DNA from: Sphagnum compactum
Taxonomy: Eukaryota > Bryophyta > Sphagnopsida > Sphagnales
Direction: 5' to 3'
Length of the DNA stretch: 64,000 nucleotides
NCBI GenBank assembly: GCA_965153455.1
Contig: OZ234494.1
Span: 7,626,001 to 7,690,000, forward strand
Below are positions 1 through 13,310 of this stretch, one piece after another. Both the position numbers and the translations under genes were made by a program. Within the stretch, counting starts at the first letter, position 1. Each line of letters starts with the position of its first letter. The notes under the pieces are model-generated. The model did not search any database. It was given only the letters and a program-made list of their open reading frames with translations, and had not been told where the DNA came from.

Positions 1-1
1 G

Positions 2-433
2 CCATTTAGATATCTTACTATTGGAGATTTTGTGCTCGTGAGATCGCATGATCTTGATCTTATTCTTCTTTGGATGGGAAAAGTGGAGGGTGATGTTATC
101 AAGGATGAAGAGAATGAATATTTTAAAATGGTGAAGGTTTAATGGTGGGTTCCTGTGAAGAAAGGACCAAATTTAGATGGACGAAATATGTATGAAGATT
201 GCTAGAATGGGAAGTGGAAATGTAATTTAGTAGATCTAGAACAATGGATTAACATTTTAACTATTCTTTTATTTTTTCTTGCTTGAAAGAATACAACAAA
301 AAAAAGTCAAATTAATATTCCTTCTACTTATGCTAGTAGAGCTAAAGTTAATCTTGATGTTGATTTGAAGAAAAAGTTGGAATTAAAACGAAAAGCGTCA
401 ACTCTCCATAGCTATGCTTTCACCTTCAAATGA
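2..433 (+). pseudogene. decayed reading frame, unassigned, cut by window edge
   Basis: One frame can be followed from base 2 to the TGA at 431-433 with internal stops near 140 (TAA), 203 (TAG) and 284 (TGA). The first part has ordered protein character: IGDFVLVR, then LLWMGKVEGDVIKDEENEYF, then a Trp-rich stretch (WWVPVKKGPN, NGKWKCNLVDLEQWI). The stops look like single transitions (CAA to TAA, TGG to TAG), as expected of old methylated repeats. A Lys/Arg-rich tail follows. I do not recognise the family with confidence. A transposon-carried or chromatin-associated domain gene is possible. The 5' part lies outside the window. Confidence 0.4.
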
Positions 434-2690
434 AATCCATTTTATCCCTCGTAAAACAGGATCCTGCCTGAATCTAGGCGAAGGATATTCCATCACTTTT
501 GGCCTGATAGGAGGGGTGGTTGGTCATGCATTGCATTGGCATGTTATGAATAACTGAATATGTCCATGTAATATCAGTCACTATAACCAAAGTGGCAAGG
601 CCATTCTTTAAAAAAAATTGAGCTGATTAAAGTAAGTTATCTATAAACCCACCTTGTCTTTGGCCCTAGTTTGACCCTCTAACCCCAATTTCATCCCCAA
701 CTTGAGTGTAGCCTGAAAGTGAGCAAATTTGGCTACTGTTTAATGAATGGGGTTTCAGTTCATAAGATTTGTCGGGCATGACCTGATTAAATGAAAAAAT
801 ATGAGCAGCAGTGAAGTCATGTAAGGAAATCCAAAACTGAGGGTGAAACTCCTGTGCGGACCAATTTTAGGTGAGAAAAACAGTTGGATGCTTTTTATTC
901 ATTGCTTTTGCTCTCTTATTTTTTCCTGTGTACTGTTTTCATCCTGACATTTGATTGTCCCCAGTTTTGATGAAATTGGGACCCAGTAGCCCTTGAGTTT
1001 GGGGCTCTTCACAGATTAACTCCATATAGATCTATGGCCCCAAATTCTAAAATTTAGTGAATATTAGGTATTGCAGCTTGTCATGATTTTTTCCCTTGTT
1101 TGGGGATTCAGACAACTGTGCATTACAAGAAATAGGTGATTCATGCAATCCTTTGGTCATGAATCCAAATAGGTGATGAATTTTTCATGCTAGTCAAGGC
1201 AACTTGCACCCAGTTGCAACCTGATTTGGCCTCTTCTCCACCCGAAGTCATCCCATGAAGATTTTATTAGCTGGAGCGTGTCCAGACTCTGTGGGCAACC
1301 CGTGTGCTCACACATTCCAATGGTTCCACTAAAGATTTCAAATATGTGATTTTTGTCGAAAACTAGGACATGAGATCTTATGGGATCTTATGATAGTTCT
1401 TCCCTGCCCACTTGCTAGTTCGGTTGAATGATCTAAATGATTGGTCTTGAGTACCTGGGGATAAGGGATCATGAGTCATGGCTAGAATGGATTAAATCAA
1501 TACTTTGCCATTGGATTAATGGCTGGGTGCTTGGATGATGACATTCAAGATGCCAAAATGAATTTGGTTCAAGCGAAGGATTTCAATTTTCATCATGCTC
1601 TCAACCCCTGAATGTCCAACAATTCATGAGACCGCAAACTTCTTACCACATACAGAATGGAAAAGAAAGTGGCAATAGCCTTAAAATAGTGACAAAATGA
1701 ACGTTATTACTGTAGTATAGTGGCAGCTTCAACACAAGTCTGTTGAATCAACAATTCATTTTGAAGATTTCTGAATATTCTGTAGAAATTCTTTAGTTTC
1801 CTTCAAAAAAATGTGTTCTTTGAAAATAAATTTGTTGAAACGTTCAAGCAATGTAATTATGAAAAAGCTGCCAAGGTAGTACAATATTACACCAACATAG
1901 ATGAGAAAAAGTGAAGAAAGTCCTTACCAAAAAGGAGCCAAATTTAAATCCAAGTTGTAGCTTTGACACAATGAGCGAGGAACAATGAATCAGGAGATAG
2001 ATGGACCACTTAATATGTTCAAAATTCTCTTGCGCCGTAGGTCTATACATTAAGAACCAGGTCCATGCACGCTTATTCATGAGGCCTTTCCAATTGTTTG
2101 GGAATACAATTCACTACCCAGAACAGTTCGAAAATAGACAAGCATGTATGATGTCAGATAAAACCCTTTAGAGCAAAACCCCCTTTCCTTTGCTTACTTT
2201 TCCATGATTAGTAAACTCCACTGGAACAACTCCATCATCAGGCGTTCAAGACAACGACAGCCAATGGGATCTGGGAATTGTATTGCCTGAAGTCCAGAAT
2301 TTTGTTGTGCTCTGTTCCCAACCTGAAGGTAGCAGTAATTTGTTTTGTACATGTTTTTGAAACAACCAAAGTGAAGACCATCCATAGTAAGATTTAACCA
2401 AATTTGGTTATAAATGAGATAGAAAATTCAAATAAATCATGCATGCTTCTATATTTTGGCTACCTATTGCAAGTGAATTCAGATATACAACAATTTTATT
2501 TATTCATTCTTAAGTTCTGGCTTATTGAAAATCCCTTTATGTGCTTATCACCAAAATAATCGAAACAAAAACAATTCATGTCTAATCTTGAATTTTCTAC
2601 CTCAAATTCATTCCTTGGGATGTTTGTTAAATGGCGAATGCTAATATTCTAACATTGTTTTATTCTTGAATTTTTTGTTTTAATATATTA
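434..2690. other. spacer without recognised gene
   Basis: Base composition is more balanced than in the DNA downstream, but no long or conserved reading frame is visible. Short minus-strand frames at 1844-2080 and 2194-2385 show no motif I recognise. Confidence 0.5.
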
Positions 2691-3901
2691 TTCTCAAATA
2701 TATAGAGTGCATATAACAATTATAAGAATCAAAAGTAAAACCTAACACAAAATACATTCAAGAGTACATATCTGCACAATTATTGCCTTTGTAGTGATCA
2801 CAACATAGAATCATACCATATGGAATTGAAAAATAACAACACAAAACAAGTACAAAACTTATCATACTAGTTTTTTACCATCAAAACTCTTCTCTAACTC
2901 CTATTATGAGCTTCTCTTCATATACTCCAACCTATTCACTGTTCTCATCATCATAATGTTTAACCATCTTCAAAACTCCTTGAAAAAGCCTTATCGAGTT
3001 CCCACCATAAACCTTAATTCAAACCCTTCATAAGTCCTAATCAACTCAACCTATCTTGCTACTCTTTTGTCTGCCCTATCAAATACTCACATTATAGTTT
3101 TGTTTAATTTATCCAATAAGGATAACATAGTTCTGCCTTTAACATGTTAGGTTTAACCTTTAGGTCCAAACATTTTTTTATTGGCTTATTCCAAGTGTTA
3201 GTTGTTTTTTTAATATCCTCAATGTACTTAATTATATACTTTACAAACTTGAAGATTAGGACAAACAATATGGGATACAAAAAGTAGTTGCAACTCACTT
3301 GCAATTATTATCAAATAGACTTAGTAGTGAATGAACATTTAAGCTCTTAAAAATCTTTAGAGCTTGATACATTGTCCCATTGCCTTTCGAATGTAAAAGG
3401 TTTTTTTACACTTTGATTTGGCATGTCCACAATAATCTAAATTGTTAAGAAAAAACAGAAAATGAGGAAGATATGGTTGTCAAAAGTAAATAAGGTCAAT
3501 GTTTGGTCACCAACCTAATTCATACTTTAATATTCAACACATTCATTTTCTTCATGGCTCTTTTGTGTCATTCCTTTACTTTTGGAACTTAAATAATTAA
3601 TGTAAATCTTAACCTAATGCATTCATAACACTTTAGATTGTTGAAAACAAATAAGAAACAAGGAAGATATGAGGTTTACAAATAAAAAGTCATTTTTCTA
3701 AAAACACCACTATGTGATTTCAACATGTTTTGTGTTCTTTTAATGTTGTTCCTTTGCTTCTAAAGTTGAAACATATAATGTAAAACTTACCTTGGCATTC
3801 CCATGATGTTTTACATCACATATAAAAAACAATAAACAATAAAGATCAAAAACTATTTGCAATTTTACCTTAACATAACCTATCTACTAAGTATACTAAT
3901 T

Positions 3902-3963
3902 ATTATAGTTCATAATAATTAATAAATAATAATAATAATTTATAATTATTATTATTATTATCT
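3902..3963. repeat. AAT/ATT microsatellite with hairpin symmetry
   Basis: A run of AAT units is followed directly by a run of ATT units, so the two halves are self-complementary and could fold into a hairpin. Confidence 0.7.
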
Positions 3964-5089
3964 AGTAAATGAGTAGTTGCATAGAGATCCAATACAATAG
4001 TTATACAATAGTTACAAAAAAGTTATTAATGAATGCTTCATTTATCCTAGTCATATTATAGTTGTCATATGTGATTATTATGCAACTTACCAACAAAATC
4101 AAACATGATTGACCAAAACTATATATATAATCCATATAATCATTTGTATAGGGGTCCATCTTGATATTAATATGCAACTACAATATATCTCCATGAATTT
4201 TTGATGTGACATGTTATATTTTAATTCCTTGTATTTCCATGGGATAATTGTAGTGTAGTTGCAAATTAATTGTTTTGAAAATTTAATTGCAAGGTAGCAC
4301 AATGCCAAAACGTGGCACTTAGGATTACATTTACAACTACAAAATTAGTTGTAAATGCCATTTGCAAATGGTTGCAACTACATGACTCTATAGTCTAGAA
4401 GACCATGTTATAAATACCACTAGTTGCTAACATGATCATAGTCTTAACCACTGTTGCGATTATTTATATTTCCATATTAATATTTAAATATATTTTTGCA
4501 TATTGATTTTATAAAATAATTATTTGTTTAATTTAACTTCAAGTTATTTGTATATTTTATATGTATAATTTGTATACAAATCATATAAAATTTATATACA
4601 ACCACATAAAAAATGATTGTACCATATGAAAGTCATACATTCATTCTACATTCAACCAATCAACATACCCCATTGTTGATTATAGTCATTATAATCAACA
4701 TGGTCAAAATTGATCAACATGGTGGGAACAAGTATTGACTTTGGACCTATTTGGAATGGTTCAAGTCTTTGTCATCCACCTACCACATTACATGTAAAGC
4801 AATGTAATCACATATAGGCTTTATCATGTTCCAAGGTTTGAATGTAAAGAAAACACAAAGTTAAAAATATAATTTCTTTTTCAATACCTACTCAAATGAA
4901 AATATGAATATGGATTATTAAATCTTGAAGCATAATCTACATATGTGAACTAACCAAAAATTCAAACAACAAATTTTCAAAATAGAAAATCACTTTTGAA
5001 TTTCAAATTTTTTAACATATCTATTATATTTCAATACATGATAAACTTTCATAAATATATGTATAATTCAAATGTAAAACCTAAAATAT

Positions 5090-5340
5090 TTTAAATTTCT
5101 TTTTAATTCTGAAATATGAATATAATATATTACTATTAATATATGTGTGTGTATATATATTATGTACCATACTATATACACTTGTAACACAATTTTACAC
5201 ATAATTTATTAATCTACACATACATTATGTGTAGATTAATATGCATACAATATATTAATTTTAATTTATTATATTATAGGAAATATATATATATATAATA
5301 TATATATACATTATATATATAATATATTCAATATTAATAA
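5090..5340. repeat. AT-dinucleotide-rich tract
   Basis: Several (AT)n and (TA)n blocks are interspersed with TATA-type words. This is the most AT-rich part of a region (about 2.7-11 kb) with no gene. Confidence 0.6.
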
Positions 5341-5724
5341 TTTATATACGAATATTTAATTTTCATTATATCATTAATTTAATAACCATATATTGAATTT
5401 CAATTTTAGATTTATTTTCACTATATAATTAATTAACTAATATAATTCATGATGGTTATAATATAATATAATGTACTTTTTAAAAAACATCTATGAACTA
5501 ATTATGTTATACTTATTAAAATCTACACATTTAATATCACACATATAATACATATGTAGGGTTATATGTATATAAATATGTATTGAAATATGGTTAAAAT
5601 ATATACATAATATAAAAAATATTTTGAAATAAAACTATAATTTCATTGTGTAAATTATATTTTATTTTTTTTTAATTTCATTTTATAAATTTAATATGTT
5701 GTAAATTTATGAACCCTAATCCCA

Positions 5725-6445
5725 TGGATAAATTTGGTAAATTTTTCCTAAATTTGGCTAAAGTAACATGAATTTACTTGAACTATGTTATTTTGGTTAA
5801 ATTAGGATTTTTTAATAAATTAGGATATTTTGATTAAACTTGACCTAATTAAATGTAAAGTTGGTTTAATTTTGGTTAAAGTAAGATAAATGAGGTTACA
5901 ATAGGTTATTTTGGTTAAATTATAATATATTCTTATATTTTAATAATCTTGGGTGAAACTTTTAAAAGCTTGGTTAAACGAACATAAATTTGGCTATACC
6001 TTAAGAAAATTTAATTAATTTTTTTATTTGGTTAAAATGGAATAAATTAAGCTAAATTTGGATAAACTAAAACAATGAAGTTAAAATTTGTTAAAATTGG
6101 CAAAATCAAGTTATATTAAGCCACTTAGGCTCAATTTGGTTAAAGTTTAGTTAAATTTGAATTTTTGGGCTAAAATTGGTTTAATTGTGTTAAATAAGGT
6201 TTTTTTTTCATATTTTGGTTGAATTAGGGCCAAATTAGGTTAAATTGAACTACTTAATCCAAGTTTGGTTAAATTTGGCAAAATGTAAAGGTCATTAAAG
6301 TTGGTACACTTGGCTAAACCAAATTAAATTATGTTACACATGTTAAAGTATGCTACATCAAGCTAAAATATGATTAATTAGAATAAATAAAGTTATTTAA
6401 AATAAACTAGGCTACTTGGGGTAAATTAACCTTAAGTTTTTTAAA
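5725..6445. repeat. degenerate tandem repeat, core TTTGGTTAAATTAGG
   Basis: The words TTGGTTAAATT, AAATTAGG and TTTGGCTAAA recur dozens of times at irregular 15-25-base spacing. A shorter block of the same words occurs near 7068-7150. It resembles an old, heavily mutated minisatellite. No gene is visible in it. Confidence 0.6.
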
Positions 6446-7887
6446 TTGGATAAAAACACACTATAGTGGACAATTTTGGAAGTCACAATGATAGTTTTTT
6501 CTGAGTGAATCAAGTATTGTTGCATTGTATTCAAATCTATTTGAGAACCTTGGCAAAAGTGAGATGAAAAATTGAAATCTACAATCTAATCTTTTGAACT
6601 CAAAAAAATAAAATTCAAAAGGATAAATGTTCAATTCAAAGTGGACTTTACAAAGGATGGTACATCCAACGTCACATTTCGAACTACCCCCAAAATAATA
6701 TGACTATGGATTTTTTTTCTTCTAATTGAGTTGGAAACTAAACTTTTCTTTTTACCACCACACATTGCAATACTATAATACTTAAGATGAAAAAATCAAG
6801 CAAGAAAAAGTCTTTCAAAAATTTTAAGATTTAAAATGAAAATTTCAAATTCATAAAGTTCATTTCGATATATAAATTGATTTTTTCAAAGCCCATATTT
6901 CTAGGGGTTTTAAAAAAGAGTTTAAATTATGGTGGTATGAACTTGGAAATGGAAAAATGTGTGAACTTCAACATCATTTAAATGTTTTTTTTGAAAAATC
7001 ATTGGATATGGACTATAAAAATGGACTTTCATTCGCCCTTTTTTGGTGAACGTAGTGTGCATTTACCCAATTAGGTTAAATTAGGATTGGAAAAAATTAA
7101 ATTAAGTTAAATTATTTTTAAAAATAGACTAAATTAAATTAAATTAGGCTTCCAATACAAATTTGACCATGTTGATATTTATTGGAACTTTTTAAAACTT
7201 AGTCAAATGAGGTCAATTAATTATTTCAATATGATTACATTAGTTTTGTAGTCATAATTACCTTTAATCGTAATTATAGTCATATTTATAGACATACTCA
7301 CAATTATAATTTTAGTTGTCAAAATGGTTCCGATTCAAGTCCACTTATGACTACATATATGACTATTTTGGGTAGTAGTTGCAAATTTTCCTAGTCATAA
7401 AAATCACATTTTAGCATAGTGGTAGTGAGGTTTCAATGGACACAATTCTCATAATGTCTACATCTTTTGATTTTTTAACTATAGAGTTTCATCATTTGAC
7501 TTCTTGGCTTCCCAAACTTTAAACCTATTGATATATTATCCTTAAGCTCCCATTTATGGATTTAATGACCTACATGCTTTAAACCTCTTGATTTTTTGAC
7601 CTCAAACCCTACCTTTCTTGATTTCTTAACTACAAACCTAATCACTTGATTTTTGACCTAATTGAACCTAATCATTAATTTTTTATATTATGAACCAACT
7701 TCTTTGGATGATTGGCATGCCTTAAACCTCTTGAATTCTTCATTTTATTAAACCAACCTTCTTTGGATTTAATGACCTATGGGCGTTAAACCTTTTGATT
7801 TCCTATTTTCAATCCCTACATTTCTTATTTTTTAAACTATGAAGTGTAATATGATATATATCCAATGACCACAAACCTTGCTTCTTT

Positions 7888-8192
7888 CATCACAAACTTT
7901 TCTAAGCTTCATGGATTCATTCCAAATCTGTGCAAAATTTGTTATTTCATAGGTTCATATTGTTTAAACACAAATGTCGTACATTATTTACACATGGAAG
8001 TCGTGTGCACAACTTTTGTGTGTAAACAACACGAATAAACATACAACATCTGTGTTAAAATAATATGAATGGGCATATGACATTCGTGTTTAAACAATGT
8101 GCATGACATCCATGTCTATTCCATATGAACCTATGAAAAACAGATATCAAACGACAATTACTGCTAATTTGTGGCCCATGAAGTTTGTGATG
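7888..8192. mobile_element. MITE-like element, copy 1 (nested inverted repeats)
   Basis: The outer ends are inverted: CATCACAAACTT at 7888-7899 and AAGTTTGTGATG at 8181-8192. Inside them is a perfect 16-bp inverted repeat at 7945-7960 and 8123-8138. The 305-bp interior carries repeated words such as AAACACAAATGTCGTACATT and has no coding frame. A second copy lies at 11449-12023. I saw no clear target-site duplication. Non-autonomous DNA transposon is the best reading. Confidence 0.65.
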
Positions 8193-9758
8193 TTAGATTT
8201 GATCACCTACAAGCTTTAAACTTTTCAATTTCATGTCTTTAAGCCCTACCTTTTTTAATTTTTTGCTTACAAACCCCTAAGTAACCTCTAGATTTGATCA
8301 TTACAAATCTTACTTCTTTTGATTTCTTGACCACAAACACCAAACTTTTGAATTTTGCTCTTATAGACCCAAATTACTTATTTTTCATTTTGCCATTTTT
8401 GATTTCTACTCCAATACACTTTAAACATACTATGGATTCTCTTTAGGTTCTTGGCATGAAGACTTTCATTTAAAGTCCTATAGATGCCTAGATGATAATA
8501 TCTTTGGATTTGAAGACTTGTAAATCCCCTAGACTAGATTGTTTTATAGTTATCAAGATTTCAAAACCTAAACACAATTTGAAGAACTTGTACATGACTT
8601 TTTTAAAAATTTAGATTTAAAACTTACAAACCACCTAGCTTACATCTCTCATTCTTCTTATTCTTATATATACCATATCAATGACCAACATTCATTGGAA
8701 TTGTTCTTGAACTAGGGATGGAGGAATTACTAAAAGATTTAGTTCTAAATTCATGAATACATGTAGACTAGATTTTAACATTTTTGTAACACTCGCATGA
8801 ATTATGGATTTCTAAATTTTAATAGATTTTAGGATTATTACCTTTTTTAATTTTTAGATTCATGAGTACATGAGATTTTTAATTTCTACAACCTTATAGT
8901 AGAATAATCATTTTTTCTCTTTGGATGTTTGACCTACAACCCTGCCTAGACTTGCTTAGATGATTTTTCCTTTGGACTATTGTTAAAGTATGGAGGGCTT
9001 TGATATTGACCCATTCATGACGTAAGTAAATGAATGTGAATGGCTAATAAAAGGCCCACCAAGGCATCTTGGAGAGAGAAAGGCCCAAAGAACATTGTGG
9101 ATTCCTTATACTTAAATTGCATTGCTACTTTTTACCATGACCATTTTATATTGTATAATTGAAACAAAAAAATGGGATATAGTTTATCCCTAGCCATGTT
9201 TGAAAATTTGTTTACTAGGATTACAAGTTGTGATCCCAAGATTCATCATTTCAAGAAGATAGTCTTAAAGACAAATTGTGAAATGTTTTGGAGGAATTGA
9301 AAACAAGCACAACAAATGAAAAACATGTACAGAAGGACATTTTGTAAAATCCCAAAAGTCCCTAGAAGTCCAAAAAGTTAGATTGTCCATAAAAGTAGGA
9401 TTATCTTACTTTTAAGATGATCAAGGGCCCCCTTGACCCCCCCACCTTGGGTCAACTTTTTCTCACACTTTGTTAAATTATTTTGCCCATAGTTAAGGTG
9501 ACTTTCCAAACAACTAGGAATTAGGTTGTATGAAAATAAAAACAAGGTGTGAGACTCCTTGTGAAAGTTAGGTTGACTTTACAAATATCTTTATTGTTAT
9601 TCTAAAAATATTTCCTCATGGAATTTCAACATGGTCATGTAGCCTTCATACACTTTGCAAATTTCTTCTTTGTTTTTGGATTAAATTGGCAACTTTTTCA
9701 TCAATTCGAACCTCTTCAAGTTTAGTATACACAAAATATTTCCAATGTCAATCTTTTT

Positions 9759-9944
9759 TTGTTCAACAAAATATTTTGCAAAATAAAAGTGACTAAATCT
9801 ACTATGAAGGTGACATGTAAATATGTTTTGTTTAACATCTTAAGAAAAGTTTTCTTCTCAATTCCAAACGTGTTTTTTTACAACAAACCTTTTGCACCCA
9901 CAACTATAAAATTGTTCAAAAACATTTTGTTTGAGGTGTTTTGA
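9759..9944 (+). other. unsupported short frame in AT-rich spacer (8193-10358)
   Basis: The 2.2 kb between the two mobile elements holds no recognisable gene. This 61-codon frame is Lys/Phe/Asn-rich, as expected of random AT-rich DNA, and I do not consider it a gene. Confidence 0.2.
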
Positions 9945-10358
9945 TGGAGCGTTGTAATCCACGGTAACAAGGGCATCTTTTAGCCCATAATAGGTCTGGA
10001 GGCACAATGGGATGCTTTGTAAAAGTTATATTTAGACAAAGTAAATCTATGTAAGCTTTGACATTTAAAAAGTTTTTTTTACCATTTATCATCATTTAAG
10101 CTTGTAATTATGAAAATGGAAAACCAAGTGGTGCTATGAGTATGTACTAGAATATACTCTCATGGAACCAAACATGAAGTTGCATGATTGTGAAAAATAG
10201 TTTTATTGGATAAGAATTATAAAATAAAAACACACCTCAAGGTATTGAGTTACTTTGAATCACAAAATTCAAACTATTGACATGAAAATTAAGAAACTTG
10301 ATTTAATTTTTTTCAAAAACTTGACATAAAATCTCATCACTGTCCAAATTGGTTTTTC

Positions 10359-10512
10359 CACTACAACAAAAGGGGTCCTTGTATGCCAAGTGATTTCACT
10401 AGATTATGAGTGAATTCATTGGTTATAGTGAATGGGACCTAGTGGGGAAGCATTGAATTCACTAGTCTAGTGAGCATGGACTAGTGAATTGCACACACAT
10501 TTTGTAGTAGTG
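10359..10512. mobile_element. CACTA-type MITE with 3-bp target-site duplication
   Basis: The left end reads CACTACAACAAAA and the right end TTTTGTAGTAGTG, forming imperfect terminal inverted repeats that begin CACTA, the hallmark of the CACTA (CMC) superfamily. The element is flanked on both sides by TTC (10356-10358 and 10513-10515), matching the 3-bp duplication of that superfamily. The interior is 154 bp in total, with subrepeats TGAATTCA/CACTAG and no coding capacity, so it is non-autonomous. Confidence 0.8.
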
Positions 10513-11448
10513 TTCATACTTCACAAACACATATCAAAGCCCTCTTTAAAGTAGATAAAATAATTATATTAAGCATTTTTTCTTCAATGAATGAATTGTT
10601 GATGAATAAATTGGAAATTTATTTAGTTCAAAAATGGTTTTCATTTTATTTTGTTCAACCTATCATTAAAAACTTGAACTTTGAAATAATTTTCAAGCTT
10701 TTATTTGATTCCATTGAAAATTCGTAAATAAAATTTTCATTATACAAAATTGTGCAAAATCCCAATAAAAAATGATTTTAATGTAAGTACGAGGTATACA
10801 AGCAAAATTTGTGTAAGAATGATCTTTTGCAAAAAAAGGCATAACTAAAGACATGCCCAATTTTGACAATTTTAAAAATGAATGTAATCCAAATCACATA
10901 TGTGAAAGTGATGAACATGAAGTCAAAACAACTAATTTGTTTTCTTGAACATGTGAAAATTGAAATTCAAAAATGCAATTGTGAGCATACACAAAGTGGC
11001 ATTACACACACAATTGATAATGTGAAAATAAAATAAATGTTTTGCAAACAAAAGAGATGTCTTAGAGACATAATTATAATGTGAAAGTAGAATTAATACT
11101 TTGCAAATCAAAGAGATGTTTCAAAGATATAATTAGCAATTTGTAGACAAAATTGATGTTTTACAAACAAAAGAAATGTTTCAAAAAGAATTGCTTAAAC
11201 ATATTTATGAAGGAGGAATTTGAGATTTAACACTAACTTAACATTTTACTTAATTATCATCATGGGTAACTTATCATTGAATTTATCTATTTAATAAATT
11301 ATTATTTACATTGATTCATGATTGTTAGTTTTTTTGGGGGTGACAAAAAAATTAAACATGAATCATGCAAAGGATTTTTGTGAAATAAACATGCCAAAGT
11401 TGATAGATTTTGAGAATTTTTTTTTGAAATCACCACTTTAAAACAATA

Positions 11449-12023
11449 CATCACGAAGTTACAAGTTTCATGGGTTTGTTTCAAATCTGTGTGAAATTTA
11501 TACTTCATAAGTTCATATTATTTAAACACGAATGTCATGCATTATTTAAATACGAAAGTCATGTGCACAACTTTTTCATGTCTAAACAACACAAATAAAT
11601 ATATAACATATGTGTTTAAACAATACGAATAAGCATTTGACATTCGTGTTTAAATAATGTGCACAATATTAATGTTTAAATAATGTAAGAAGATGAATGA
11701 CATTCACATCTATTCCATATGAACTTATGAAAAGTCTTGGGAGACACTAGTAAAAAAAGGTATAAAATACATGAGTAAAAATATAAGGTACATTTTATTT
11801 AAATAATCAATTCAATTATAATATAAGGTGGCTTTAATATGTCTATATTATAAATTTATAATAATAGGGTGTTAAAAATAGGTTGAACAATTACCTAATA
11901 CCCCCCTTAAAAATGGTTGTTTGATGCATGTAAATCCCAAGCTTTACACTAAGTGTCCCTTGGGCGAAAAATAGATTTTGCATGGTCATTATTGTTAAAT
12001 TGTGGCCCATGAAATTTGTGATG
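11449..12023. mobile_element. MITE-like element, copy 2, with internal insertion
   Basis: This is the same element as at 7888-8192. The outer ends are CATCACGAAGTT (11449-11460) and AAATTTGTGATG (12012-12023). The inner inverted repeat is perfect over 15 bp at 11504-11518 and 11717-11731. Compared with copy 1 it carries about 250 extra bases between roughly 11735 and 11985. Confidence 0.6.
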
Positions 12024-12263
12024 TGAATTTGAAAAATTTGTAAAAATTACTAGATTTTTTTTTTTAAATATCATCTTCTGTAGCTTGTAGTCAAATTTGG
12101 GCTACAAACTATTGTGAATGATTACCAATGTGACTAAATCACAAAATCGAAAAAAAACCTTATTCATGATTATGTGAAAATGGTATTATTTCAAAGTGTT
12201 GTTTTAATATTTTCCAATCAAAACTAAATTGCACTCACAACCACACTAAACTAACACCCAACA

Positions 12264-12740
12264 ATGCACCATCCATTGGATACACATTATTACTTAGTTG
12301 TGAATGAACTTCAATTAAGTTAATGTTTGGTTTCACCTTGGTAACCAATTATGTAAGAAGAAGGTCTCATATATAAATAGATAGGCAAGAAAATAGGTAA
12401 CTACTAGGTAAGGTTGGTTTTACTACCTACCTATTAACAACCCACAATAGGTAGATGGTAAAAAAAAAGCATTGAGTTAACAACCATGATTAATTAAGGA
12501 ACTAGAATTCAATAAAACAAGTTTTTGAGCACTTACCATCTGTTCTATAAACCATAGGTAAGGGTTGGTTTTATTACCTACCTACTAACAACTACCTATT
12601 AACAACCCACAATAGGTAGGTGGTTTAAAAAAGAACTGAGCTAACAACCATGATTAACTAAGAAATAGGAACCCAACAAAAAATAATTTCTTGACCACTT
12701 ACCATCCATCCTTCACAATGCACTGGTGGGTCCTAGTTCA
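12264..12740. mobile_element. MITE-like element with internal 150-bp tandem duplication
   Basis: The left end AATGCACCATCCATTGG and the right end ACCATCCATCCTTCACAATG plus CACTGGTGGGTCCTAG match the two ends of a much shorter sequence in OPT intron 4 (49636-49760). The interior includes two tandem copies of a 150-bp unit starting at 12406 and 12556, each containing GGTTGGTTTTA, TACCTACCTA and AACAACCCACAATAGGTAG. No coding frame is present. Confidence 0.55.
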
Positions 12741-12978
12741 CTGTGGCTTGACCTTTACACCAATAAGTAGGTGTAAGATCCCTTTTCTTTTTTAAGAGAT
12801 TCATTCATGGATATCATAATTTTGTCTAATGTCGCTGGTGTATGCAGTTTTGGCAAACGAACTTTAGACTAGTGGAGTCCATGCCTTTCCCTTGTTACTG
12901 AGTTGGCTAATGGAAGTAACGTGCTCCAGGCTCCACATGAGCTGCTGAGTAGTAGAAGTAGATAAACTTTTACGATAA

Positions 12979-13310
12979 GGTTTAGGGTTATTAGGGTTTG
13001 ATAATGTAAGAATAGTGGCAATACTATTAGTAATACTAGTGTTTAGGGTAGGGCAAGGTTGAGTAGACAGGGTGAGGCAAAGCGAATAGGGTAGTCAAGT
13101 AAGGCCCTTGAGTAACAACACACAAGCAATAGCGAATCCGCAGTTGGGTCCACTTGATATTCCCACCCATTCTTTGGGTTTTCGTGAGTTTGCTGCCATG
13201 TGTCTTTCTTTTTGTTTTTTTGTCTTATTTGTAAGTATCTCTTTTGGAACAATAGTTTTAGGGTTTGAAGGGGATTAAAGGGGTTTTCAAGATTGAGGTT
13301 TAGGGTCCTA
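12979..13310. repeat. cluster of TTTAGGG telomere-like motifs
   Basis: GGTTTAGGGTTATTAGGGTTT (12979-12999), GTTTAGGGTAGGG (13041-13053), TTTTAGGGTTT near 13256 and GGTTTAGGGTCC near 13300 form a loose cluster just upstream of the non-LTR remnant. Such motifs recur in REV3 introns. Confidence 0.5.

Noticed and set aside
1844-2385. Minus-strand exons of a host gene
   Set aside because: Two short frames have ordinary composition, but no splice-consistent join and no recognisable domain was found.
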